Below, in pieces: positions 16,342 to 22,543 of a DNA stretch of 24,155 nucleotides. The DNA lies in IMG/VR virus record IMGVR_UViG_3300017971_000755, positions 1-24,155 of that record; one strand, given 5' to 3'. This stretch comes from a virus. The position numbers and the translations under genes were made by a program. Each line of letters opens with the position of its first letter. Position 1 is the first letter of the stretch. Under the pieces are notes generated by a model. The model made no database searches. It was not told where the DNA came from and saw nothing but the letters and a program-made list of their open reading frames with translations.

Positions 16342-16663
16342 GGCCCCCGAAAATCTGACAAACACAGGTCAACTCCTTGATTTTCAGCCTCCTCAGGATC
16401 CTCCCGATTACTGTGGTTATCCTCCCCCACTGCTCCCGACCAGATCTACTCAGCCAGCCTCGAAAGGGCGGTCAGTACCGAACCGGGTCCAAACCGGAAA
16501 CCGGGACTCATACCGAAAGGGCATTGACAGTAAAGGATAGAATCCTGAAGATTGCGAAGGAGCGACAAAGATGGGAAGGCCTCGGGGAACCTTCCGTTCA
16601 CATGACAGCTAGGGACAATCTCGTGAAGGCCGAGATCACTCATATATTAAGGTGCTCCGCTTA
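16342..16663 (+). ncRNA. Long structured early leader, possible small ORF
   Basis: No gene with an ATG start fills this stretch. The first part is pyrimidine-rich. The second can form several hairpins: AGGAT/ATCCT with a 3-base loop, GGAAGG/CCTTCC, and ATCTCG/CGAGAT with a 7-base loop (about 16615-16633). It should lie in the transcript from the promoter at 16230. One frame from 16377 (TTG) to 16664 stays open for 95 codons and ends KAEITHILRCSA in a TAATG overlap with the box at 16664; its last 45 residues look plausible as protein. I cannot decide between RNA leader, coding sequence, or both. Confidence 0.4.
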
Positions 16664-16677
16664 ATGTCAAACCAAAA
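16664..16677 (+). promoter_or_regulatory. Early leader box, copy 1 (ATGTCAAACCAAAA)
   Basis: First of four identical 14-base copies. It ends 9 bases before the ATG at 16687, a position where a ribosome-binding site would lie. Its ATG overlaps an upstream stop (TAATG). Reading from it would give an 18-codon peptide that overlaps the main start in another frame. Confidence 0.65.
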
Positions 16678-16686
16678 TCATTTAAC

Positions 16687-17073
16687 ATGTCAGTATTTAA
16701 AGAACAAGCCGAAACCTTAACAAAGGTGGCTCAAAACCAAACACGCATCTATAATGATGCCGCCGATTGGGGATACCCCTACAACACCTCAAATCCTCCA
16801 AACGACATTAAGTGGTTGATTGAAACCATCACCCAATTGAAAGAATTGGACGCTCAGTTTCCTGAGGAGAAGCCTATGGTCAGGAATCGCCAAACGTGGG
16901 GAGATGGCGTTTCAGTCGACGTCGTAATATTCTGGGAAAATGACGGAACCGTATACTACGGTACACGGTTTCACGTTTGCTTCAACAAAACGCATAACCA
17001 TCCCTCGCTGCTTGACAAAACCTACAACGCATACATTTCTGTCGATGTTGAGGCTTATGAAGAGGAGGAGTAA
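16687..17073 (+). CDS. Hypothetical early protein (128 aa)
   Basis: A soluble, mixed alpha/beta protein. Helices at the N-terminus (KEQAETLTKVAQNQTRIYND; WLIETITQLKELDAQF) are followed by beta-strands (GVSVDVVIFWENDGTVYYGT) and an acidic tail (VDVEAYEEEE). It is the first gene of the plus-strand block and carries the conserved box directly upstream, so it is probably expressed immediately after infection. Small acidic early proteins often inhibit host functions, but nothing in the sequence indicates a target. Confidence 0.65.
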   Translation: MSVFKEQAETLTKVAQNQTRIYNDAADWGYPYNTSNPPNDIKWLIETITQLKELDAQFPEEKPMVRNRQTWGDGVSVDVVIFWENDGTVYYGTRFHVCFNKTHNHPSLLDKTYNAYISVDVEAYEEEE

Positions 17074-17076
17074 GCT

Positions 17077-17337
17077 ATGGGTATACTAGAAATTTTAAGA
17101 GCCTCTCTGTTGAAGGATGGCTTCCGGGAATTTACCCAATCAGATTGGGATTGCTACGGCGACGCTGAACGTTTCAAAGAAGTTTCTAACAACACCAGCG
17201 ACGAACCTATTATAAAAGAAGATGACGAAAACGAGTGGGTGTTGATTTTAGACAACTCTGGTTTTCACCGCATCGGATACTACCAGGACACTCAGTATTT
17301 TGAGTCCGTATATTTTGATCACCAAATACTAGGATAA
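17077..17337 (+). CDS. Hypothetical early protein (86 aa)
   Basis: A small acidic protein with several Trp, Tyr and Phe residues (EFTQSDWDCYGDAERF; ENEWVLILDNSGFHRIGYYQ). It follows the preceding gene by 3 bases, with GAGGAGGAG just upstream of the ATG inside the end of that gene. No family is recognised. It is likely a soluble accessory protein of the early operon. Confidence 0.6.
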   Translation: MGILEILRASLLKDGFREFTQSDWDCYGDAERFKEVSNNTSDEPIIKEDDENEWVLILDNSGFHRIGYYQDTQYFESVYFDHQILG

Positions 17338-17338
17338 C

Positions 17339-17500
17339 ATGTTTTCACTTAATTGTAGTTACTACACGAAAAAGTTCAGTTCGTTAGACGAAATGCTGAA
17401 CGAGATTATGATTAGTGGGATGGATCCTAATTACGAGATTCTCCACAATGGTCGTAAAACTGGTGAAACCGCTTGGGACCACATCAAATTCATGGTCTAA
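17339..17500 (+). CDS. Small hypothetical early protein (53 aa)
   Basis: A 54-codon frame begins with an ATG one base after the stop of the 86-residue gene. The product starts MFSLNCSYYTKKFSSLDEML and ends ETAWDHIKFMV. The tight spacing and same strand support a real gene; its shortness does not. It contains a helical, Met-rich middle (LNEIMISGMDPNYEIL). The function is unknown. A 6-bp hairpin follows 15 bases after its stop. Confidence 0.5.
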   Translation: MFSLNCSYYTKKFSSLDEMLNEIMISGMDPNYEILHNGRKTGETAWDHIKFMV

Positions 17501-17759
17501 ACTCTTACACCTCTGGGGACAGGTAAAAGTCCCCACCCACGGCTGAACCCCACTGAATGATAGCTCAGATGAGGGACCTGGAAACCCGGTGGAATATACG
17601 GGCTGTAGGTTCGAATCCTACTGAAGCCGCCACAATGAAGACTGGCAAAGTTAGGAACTGAGAGTGTACATATTGGTTCCCGTATCTTTTCACACGACTT
17701 TGGGGTGCGGTCAGGCTGACGAGCCGTGATTGAGCCAGTAAGTACCCCAGGCACTTTTT
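17501..17759 (+). ncRNA. Structured intergenic RNA candidate
   Basis: A gap without a convincing gene, G/C-richer than its surroundings. Visible hairpins: GGGGAC/GTCCCC with an 8-base loop (17515-17534); a perfect T-arm-like hairpin (17605-17621); and GGGGT (17702-17706) pairing with ACCCC (17744-17748) around an inner stem in which GGTCA GGCT pairs with AGCC-TGATT across a GACG loop. It ends at the second copy of the box before the DUF932-like gene. Parts resemble the leader at 16342-16663 (GGAAACC... then GAATCCT... GAAG). It may be a regulatory leader, an attachment site or a processed RNA. Confidence 0.45.
17541..17632 (+). other. tRNA-like element or tRNA-derived attachment site
   Basis: The 3' part is perfect for a tRNA: GTAGG-TTCGAAT-CCTAC T-arm (17605-17621), TGAAGCC acceptor strand (17622-17628), discriminator G and CCA (17629-17632). 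TAGCTCAG (17561-17568) resembles a D-arm start, at nearly the right distance. The 5' acceptor partner GGCTTCA is absent: GGCT at 17541 pairs only partly, and no anticodon arm with U33 can be drawn. It is therefore a degenerate tRNA, a tRNA mimic, or the half-tRNA expected at an attP site; no integrase is in view. Confidence 0.4.
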
Positions 17760-17773
17760 ATGTCAAACCAAAA
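17760..17773 (+). promoter_or_regulatory. Early leader box, copy 2
   Basis: Identical to the other three copies. It ends 11 bases before the ATG of the DUF932-like gene, which has no Shine-Dalgarno site. The overlapping out-of-frame reading from its ATG gives 20 codons (MSNQKFTHHE...). Confidence 0.65.
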
Positions 17774-17784
17774 ATTTACACACC

Positions 17785-18462
17785 ATGAATTATTTACAAA
17801 CACCACTACCCGAGAAAACTAAGAGTTACGCTCCGGTAGGTCACAAAGAACTGATTGAATTTGTTGAGGCCCGATTGGATGCCGCAAAATTCAAACGTAC
17901 TACTATGTCTGTAGATCAAAACAAAGAAGGTACAATTATTGTTGCCAACATGGGAATTCAGCGTAAGGAGGTAAAAGACTTCCACCAGGAATTCAGCATC
18001 ATCAATTCCTACAACAAAAGCAAGCCTGTTACCTTTGCCAGTGGTGCACGGGTATTCGTTTGTGAAAACGGAATGATCATCAGCGAGGCCGTTACGGTTC
18101 GCCGTCACACCACCAACGTCTGGAACGAACTGGGTGAAAAAGCTGATACCGCCATCGCTCAGTTGGAAGCAAACTGGCAGAAGACTCTGGCTGACGTCAA
18201 TAAAATGAAGGAAGTTGAACTGACCATGACCAGAGCCTCTGAACTGATGGGACGGATCTTCGTTGAGGAAAAGATCCTGCGTCCCACCGAAGTTACTACT
18301 GCCGTACGGGAGCTGCGCAAACCATCGTTTGGTGAATTTGCTGCTCTGACCCTGTGGTCAATGTACAATGCCTGTACCTACGCTCTGAAAGAAGCACACG
18401 CTTACCGCAAAAACGACAGTCTGAAGTCACTCCATGATTTCTGTCTGAAAGTTGCTGAATAA
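17785..18462 (+). CDS. DUF932-like protein
   Basis: 225 residues. The N-terminal half shows the pattern of DUF932 proteins of phages and plasmids: SYAPVGHKELIEFVEARLDA, a strand IVANMGIQRKEV, EFSIINSYNKSKPVTFASGA (a conserved NSYDKS-like motif) and VFVCENGMIISEA. The C-terminal half is helical, with a long charged segment (ALKEAHAYRKNDSLKSLHDF). The function of the family is not known; members are common in phage early regions near recombination or anti-restriction genes. The gene opens a new cluster behind a structured gap and the conserved box. The start is fixed by the box spacing. Confidence 0.7.
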   Translation: MNYLQTPLPEKTKSYAPVGHKELIEFVEARLDAAKFKRTTMSVDQNKEGTIIVANMGIQRKEVKDFHQEFSIINSYNKSKPVTFASGARVFVCENGMIISEAVTVRRHTTNVWNELGEKADTAIAQLEANWQKTLADVNKMKEVELTMTRASELMGRIFVEEKILRPTEVTTAVRELRKPSFGEFAALTLWSMYNACTYALKEAHAYRKNDSLKSLHDFCLKVAE

Positions 18463-18492
18463 AGGCATACCGATGAAGATTCATTATCAGAA

Positions 18493-18515
18493 ACCGGGTC
18501 ACGAGTTGGCTCGGT
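18493..18515 (+). ncRNA. Hairpin in the leader of the DUF2786-like gene
   Basis: ACCGGG (18493-18498) pairs with CTCGGT (18510-18515), including one G-U pair, around an 11-base loop. The stem ends two bases before the third copy of the box. It repeats the layout of hairpin, box and start codon seen at the other early cluster starts. Confidence 0.4.
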
Positions 18516-18517
18516 CT

Positions 18518-18531
18518 ATGTCAAACCAAAA
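18518..18531 (+). promoter_or_regulatory. Early leader box, copy 3
   Basis: Identical 14-base copy ending 8 bases before the ATG at 18540. The overlapping out-of-frame reading from its ATG gives 14 residues (MSNQNCYYVTRTYY). Confidence 0.65.
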
Positions 18532-18539
18532 CTGTTATT

Positions 18540-19076
18540 ATGTCACACGAACGTATTATTGAACTCGCACAGAAATTGAAAGCTCTCTCCGAACGAGGAG
18601 TAGGAGGAGAGCGTGAAAATGCCATTGACAAGCTGGATCGACTGATGCAGCGTCACAAAATTACCTTTGATGATCTAGAGACTGAAACTCGCCACTTGCG
18701 TACTTTCAGATTTCGCAACCGGTATGACCGTGACATACTCATTCAAATCATGTTCAAAGTACTGAACGTACGATCGATGCGTATATCCCATGATCGTGGT
18801 ACTCGTGGAATGCGTAAGATACAGGTGACTGATGCCGAATACTTGGAGATCACAGCCATGCACGAATTCTACTGGAAAGCCTTCAAACGTGAGATGAAGA
18901 TCTTCGTCGACGCTTTTATCCAAAAGAACCGTCTGTTCCCAGATAGTGCTGGTCCCGGTAAAGATATCAGTGAACTATCCCCTCGTGAATGGGATAGATT
19001 GGTGAAGATGAGTGGTATGATGGAGGGGATGGAAACTTATGTCCCTCCTACCAGAGGACTACATGAGAATAACTAA
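18540..19076 (+). CDS. DUF2786-like protein
   Basis: 178 residues. Residues 1-47 match the DUF2786 pattern: an N-terminal helix (RIIELAQKLKALSERG), E-A-like helix (ERENAIDKLDRLMQRHKITF) and DDLE. The remainder is rich in Arg and Met (HLRTFRFRNRYDRDILIQIM) with an MHEFYWKAFKREMKIFVDAF helix. The family occurs in phages and bacteria and has no settled function. The stop overlaps the fourth copy of the box (TAATG), so the 3' end doubles as the leader of the next gene; it contains a GGAGGG/CCCTCC hairpin at about 19022-19049. Confidence 0.65.
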   Translation: MSHERIIELAQKLKALSERGVGGERENAIDKLDRLMQRHKITFDDLETETRHLRTFRFRNRYDRDILIQIMFKVLNVRSMRISHDRGTRGMRKIQVTDAEYLEITAMHEFYWKAFKREMKIFVDAFIQKNRLFPDSAGPGKDISELSPREWDRLVKMSGMMEGMETYVPPTRGLHENN

Positions 19077-19089
19077 TGTCAAACCAAAA
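19076..19089 (+). promoter_or_regulatory. Early leader box, copy 4
   Basis: Identical 14-base copy that begins inside the stop codon of the DUF2786-like gene and ends 11 bases before the ATG at 19101. An out-of-frame reading gives 20 residues (MSNQKSLENE...). Confidence 0.65.
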
Positions 19090-19100
19090 ATCACTTGAAA

Positions 19101-19376
19101 ATGAGATTCAGAATCACCGACCTATTCAAAAGTCGTAAAACCAAAATTCGGGAACAAGCCCACTTGCCTATTCTCCCACCACCTCCTAAGAAAAAGGAGC
19201 CGGAAGAAAACCTGATCCCTCAGAAAGGTCCTAAAACACGTCGTTCTATTTATTCACATGGATATGGCGCAAGCTCTACCAAGAACAATTACATGCTGAA
19301 TTTGAAGAACAAAAGCAAGCGTCGTAAGAAGAACCGAATAGCTCGTCGTCAAAGAGTCTTAAACGCAAAAAGATGA
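19101..19376 (+). CDS. Very basic small protein, possible nucleic-acid binder
   Basis: 91 residues from the ATG at 19101; a TTG two codons earlier is less likely. Almost a third of the residues are Lys or Arg, gathered at the N-terminus (FKSRKTKIRE) and C-terminus (KNKSKRRKKNRIARRQRVLN), with a Pro-rich middle (LPILPPPPKKKEPEE). Such composition suits binding of DNA, RNA or ribosomes. It resembles no family I can name. The stop lies 4 bases before the next gene, indicating a shared transcript. Confidence 0.55.
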   Translation: MRFRITDLFKSRKTKIREQAHLPILPPPPKKKEPEENLIPQKGPKTRRSIYSHGYGASSTKNNYMLNLKNKSKRRKKNRIARRQRVLNAKR

Positions 19377-19380
19377 AACC

Positions 19381-19767
19381 ATGATAGAAGAAATGAAACA
19401 AATCGTACAAGAAGTTTGGCCGTACATAGGAATCGGTCGTATTCCTAAAGTCGAAACCAAACGTGGTGGCTATACCGCAGTGTATTATCCTCGAAGTCAC
19501 GTCATCCGGTTCCGTGAGAATTCATGGGATCGCCTGAATCTGGCGAATAGACGATTGCTGGTCATTCATGAATGTTACCATGCCACAGGACACAAACACT
19601 CGGTAAAGAACGGAATCTATTTGAGTTCGTTCGATCTGTTGAGTATTACATTCTATAAGCATATTTACGGAGACGATGGAGTTTTTGCAAGAGCACAATT
19701 GGAAGTGGCCGAATATGCTGAGGAGATTCTAAAATACGTCAAAAGCCTCAAACCAAATGAAAAGTGA
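19381..19767 (+). CDS. Putative phage metallopeptidase (HExxH)
   Basis: 128 residues. RRLLVIHECYHATGHKHS contains H63-E64-x-x-H67, the zinc-binding motif of gluzincin/metzincin-like peptidases, on a hydrophobic helix. Small phage proteins with this motif are often annotated as putative metallopeptidases (SprT-like). The third ligand is not obvious; candidates are H71, H73 or an acidic residue in YGDDG. The upstream part (YTAVYYPRSHVIRFRENSW) forms the usual beta-strands. The ending overlaps the next small gene by 11 bases. The substrate is unknown. Confidence 0.65.
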   Translation: MIEEMKQIVQEVWPYIGIGRIPKVETKRGGYTAVYYPRSHVIRFRENSWDRLNLANRRLLVIHECYHATGHKHSVKNGIYLSSFDLLSITFYKHIYGDDGVFARAQLEVAEYAEEILKYVKSLKPNEK

Positions 19768-19903
19768 CACCATTATACGCCGGATCATAGATCGGCTAAA
19801 TTTGAAGATCGAACAGGATCGTGAGGACGATGGACGTATTGTTCGTCGTCCTCTCACAAAAATTAAATCACATCTGAAAAATGGAAAAGATTCAAATCCT
19901 TGA
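19757..19903 (+). CDS. Very small hypothetical protein (48 aa)
   Basis: A 49-codon frame starts with ATG inside the end of the metallopeptidase gene and ends inside the start of the next. The peptide is charged (MKSDTIIRRIIDRLNLKIEQ ... LTKIKSHLKNGKDSNP) and can form an amphipathic helix. It fills the only gap between its neighbours and overlaps both by a few codons, as phage small genes commonly do. The function is unknown. Confidence 0.45.
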   Translation: MKSDTIIRRIIDRLNLKIEQDREDDGRIVRRPLTKIKSHLKNGKDSNP

Positions 19904-20063
19904 ATGTTACATCGTACAACAGAGATCACAAACACGTGTCTTGATCCCAATGTCAGACGGATCTGTTAGGATCACTTCCGAAACAGGAGAATTCGTACAA
20001 CTGGTGTGGATAGTAGACGAACAGCACAGTTTTCTTTGTGAACGACCATTCAGTCAAAACTAA
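19881..20063 (+). CDS. Small hypothetical protein (60 aa)
   Basis: The frame starts with ATG within the preceding small gene (overlap 23 bases) and ends 5 bases before the helicase gene. The sequence is beta-rich (IQILECYIVQQRSQTRVLIP; VRITSETGEFVQLVWIVDEQ), resembling a small SH3- or OB-like barrel by pattern only. It is probably co-expressed with the helicase. The function is unknown. Confidence 0.5.
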   Translation: MEKIQILECYIVQQRSQTRVLIPMSDGSVRITSETGEFVQLVWIVDEQHSFLCERPFSQN

Positions 20064-20068
20064 AAATA

Positions 20069-22132
20069 ATGAAAACATATCTAATCACGATTCGCCCAAG
20101 TTACGCTTCACACAAGCGTATACCAAATGTCTTTGCTGCCGTGAAATTGATAGAAACACCCAGAGCATATTACTTTTGGGGACACGGAACAGTTGAGGCC
20201 GCACAAACAGGAAGATGCTGCGCCTGTGGACGCACACTCACTCACCCCGTAAGTATCACTTTGGGTATTGGCCCAGTGTGTGGACAACACTATTGGAACT
20301 GGGAATTGGTAGGTGGTTTCAGTGAAGAAAACATCGAACGGCTGAAACAAGAAATTGGTCATTTGTATCGCGAAATGAAAGTAGACCAATGGATTCCCAA
20401 ATCTGTAGTCCAAAACATCACGGATTGTACAGAGCAAGTCACCCCTCCCGAAACCCATCCTATGTTGAAATCTACCCAAAAAAGATCAGCCATCAAAAGT
20501 ACTGAACTGATGAGGTATGACAACGGAGACTATGGTATCAAAGTTGAATTTCCTTACAACCCCGACGATGTTTTCACCGTCAAACGTATAACCGGACGTC
20601 GTTTCAATTCAACCGAAAAATACTGGACCGTTCCCCTCAATCCCGAAAGTGTCGAAACATTGGAAAAAGGAGGATGGTCCATAGACCCACGTATCACCAA
20701 ATTCCTAGAACGAGCCACCATCGTACTAGATGATTTGAGTACTGACGTAGATATACCAGGATTACGTATGCCGCTGTTTGAATTTCAGAAGCTGGGAGTA
20801 TCATTCCTAGAACACCGCAACGGTCGTGCCCTGATCGGTGACGAGATGGGTTTGGGCAAGACGGCTCAAGCATTGGCCTACCTACAACTACACCCCGAAA
20901 TCAAACGAACCATTATTGTGGTTCCAGCCTCACTGAAGCTGAACTGGAAAAAGGAGATCAGCATGTGGATGGACGGAACACGCTCCGTCCAAATACTCAA
21001 GGGACAAACCCCATACAACTTACTAGGAGATATCCTGATTATCAATTACGATATATTAAACTTCTGGGTAGAAGCCTTAATCAACTATGAACCTCAGGTA
21101 CTCATAGCAGACGAGTGTCATTATGTAAAGAACAACTCGGCCAAGCGTACCAAAGCCATGAAAAAGCTGGCCAAACACACCGAGCGGTTCATAGGACTCA
21201 GTGGTACACCAATAGTAAATCGTCCCGTAGAATTCTTCAATGCCATCAAGATGATTGACGGGACTATGTTTCCTAACTTCTGGGACTACGTTCATAAATA
21301 TTGCGCCGCTCGACACAACGGATACGGTTGGGATTTCAGCGGATCATCAAACACGCAACAACTACACGAACTGCTGACTTCTACGATCATGATCCGTCGT
21401 AAAAAACGTGACGTGCTAAAGGATCTTCCCGACAAGATTTATAGTTTTGTACCTTGTCACATGGACGACCGTGGTGAATATGACATAGCCGAGCATGATT
21501 TTGTCGGTTATGTAACAATGACCAAGGGAACTGGCGAAGCCGAGCGAGTGAGTCGTGCTGAGGAGCTGGCCAAAATCGAGAAGCTGAAGCAACTGGCCGT
21601 GCGTGGTAAATTGATAGAAGCCATTGGTTGGATACAAGACTTCATATCATCAGACGAACAAATCAAGTTAGTGGTTTTTGCTACTCATAGATTCGTAATT
21701 GATGAAATACTGAAATTCTTCGGAGAGAAGGCCGTCAAGGTCGACGGAGGGGTCAGTCTTAAGGATCGGCAAAAGGCAGTGGAACGCTTCCAAAACGATC
21801 CTGATGTGCAGTTATTTATTGGCAACATTAAGGCAGCTGGCGTTGGTTTGACATTAACAGCTGCCTCTAATGTTGCTTTTTTGGAACTGCCGTGGACTCC
21901 TGGCGATTTAGTTCAGGCCGAAGACCGTTGTCACCGTATAGGACAAAAAGACAGTGTGAACGTATATTATCTATTAGCACAAAATACCATAGAAGAGCGC
22001 ATTGCTCGTCTATTAGACTCTAAACGAAAAGTTCTAGAAAGTGTGTTGGACGGAGCTGTCCCCGAAGACTCATCCTTATTAGGAGAACTGATAAATGATT
22101 ACTATGAATACATGTTAACCAAACAAGAGTAA
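20069..22132 (+). CDS. SNF2-family DNA helicase/translocase with zinc ribbon and HARP-like domain
   Basis: 687 residues. Residues about 48-76 form a DUF6011-type zinc ribbon (C50-x2-C53, then GIGPVCGQHY with C71). Residues about 150-205 read VEFPYNPDDVFTVKRITGRR ... KYWTVPL, a pattern like the HARP domain of SMARCAL1-type annealing helicases. The SNF2 ATPase follows: GDEMGLGKT Walker A (257-265), DECH box (348-351), LSGTPI motif III (377-382), and near the C-terminus AEDRCHRIGQKDSV (motif VI) and NTIEERIARLL. It should remodel or reanneal DNA at replication forks or recombination intermediates. Placed just before primase, it fits a replication role. Confidence 0.88.
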   Translation: MKTYLITIRPSYASHKRIPNVFAAVKLIETPRAYYFWGHGTVEAAQTGRCCACGRTLTHPVSITLGIGPVCGQHYWNWELVGGFSEENIERLKQEIGHLYREMKVDQWIPKSVVQNITDCTEQVTPPETHPMLKSTQKRSAIKSTELMRYDNGDYGIKVEFPYNPDDVFTVKRITGRRFNSTEKYWTVPLNPESVETLEKGGWSIDPRITKFLERATIVLDDLSTDVDIPGLRMPLFEFQKLGVSFLEHRNGRALIGDEMGLGKTAQALAYLQLHPEIKRTIIVVPASLKLNWKKEISMWMDGTRSVQILKGQTPYNLLGDILIINYDILNFWVEALINYEPQVLIADECHYVKNNSAKRTKAMKKLAKHTERFIGLSGTPIVNRPVEFFNAIKMIDGTMFPNFWDYVHKYCAARHNGYGWDFSGSSNTQQLHELLTSTIMIRRKKRDVLKDLPDKIYSFVPCHMDDRGEYDIAEHDFVGYVTMTKGTGEAERVSRAEELAKIEKLKQLAVRGKLIEAIGWIQDFISSDEQIKLVVFATHRFVIDEILKFFGEKAVKVDGGVSLKDRQKAVERFQNDPDVQLFIGNIKAAGVGLTLTAASNVAFLELPWTPGDLVQAEDRCHRIGQKDSVNVYYLLAQNTIEERIARLLDSKRKVLESVLDGAVPEDSSLLGELINDYYEYMLTKQE

Positions 22133-22146
22133 AAAGAATTAATCAC

Positions 22147-22533
22147 ATGAACAAACGTAACCGTAAAGTGAGTTGGGCACCCAATGAGGTGCCTCACTCA
22201 CATTTTTTGATCCTATGGTCCATCGTTTGGACCTATCACCAACAAACGGGACATGACCCAGAAGATTTATTTGGTGAAGCAAGTTTGAAATATTGTTTAT
22301 GTCGTGATCGGTGGAACCGTAAAAGAGGTGAATTCAGTACCTATCTATACACCGTAATCCCAAACCATTTAAAAGATTACCTTTGGAAGAATTGGGATAT
22401 AGGAAAACGTATAAAACTACCAGATGGTACAAACACACCTTTGCAATTTATACCCTTGGAACATGTTGAGCAACTGTTGCTTAAACTAGAAGAAGAACGA
22501 GCCAACAGGGAATGTCAAATATTTTCCGTATAA
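22147..22533 (+). CDS. Sigma-70 region 2-like protein without region 4
   Basis: 128 residues. The middle part has the order of a sigma-70 region 2: GHDPEDLFGEASLKYCLCRD (helix with the D-x-x-D-L-x-x-E pattern), RKRGEFSTYLYTV (equivalent of F-S-T-W/Y-L) and IPNHLKDYLWKN (R-N-x-x-x-D-x-x-R-K-like). After it come only about 45 residues, too few for a region 4 HTH. It might redirect host RNA polymerase to phage promoters with a partner, act as an anti-sigma decoy, or be a DNA-binding protein that only shares the fold. It sits between helicase and primase with an A-rich leader. Confidence 0.6.
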   Translation: MNKRNRKVSWAPNEVPHSHFLILWSIVWTYHQQTGHDPEDLFGEASLKYCLCRDRWNRKRGEFSTYLYTVIPNHLKDYLWKNWDIGKRIKLPDGTNTPLQFIPLEHVEQLLLKLEEERANRECQIFSV

Positions 22534-22543
22534 TAATTAAAAC

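Noticed and set aside
17541-17632. A normal functional tRNA gene
   Set aside because: The T-arm and CCA are perfect, but the 5' acceptor strand does not pair beyond GGCT, the D-loop is too short, and no anticodon loop with U33 could be drawn.
17710-17740. Hammerhead ribozyme core (CTGACGA)
   Set aside because: The required GAAA and cleavage-site elements are absent; the motif is part of a simple GGCT/AGCC hairpin.
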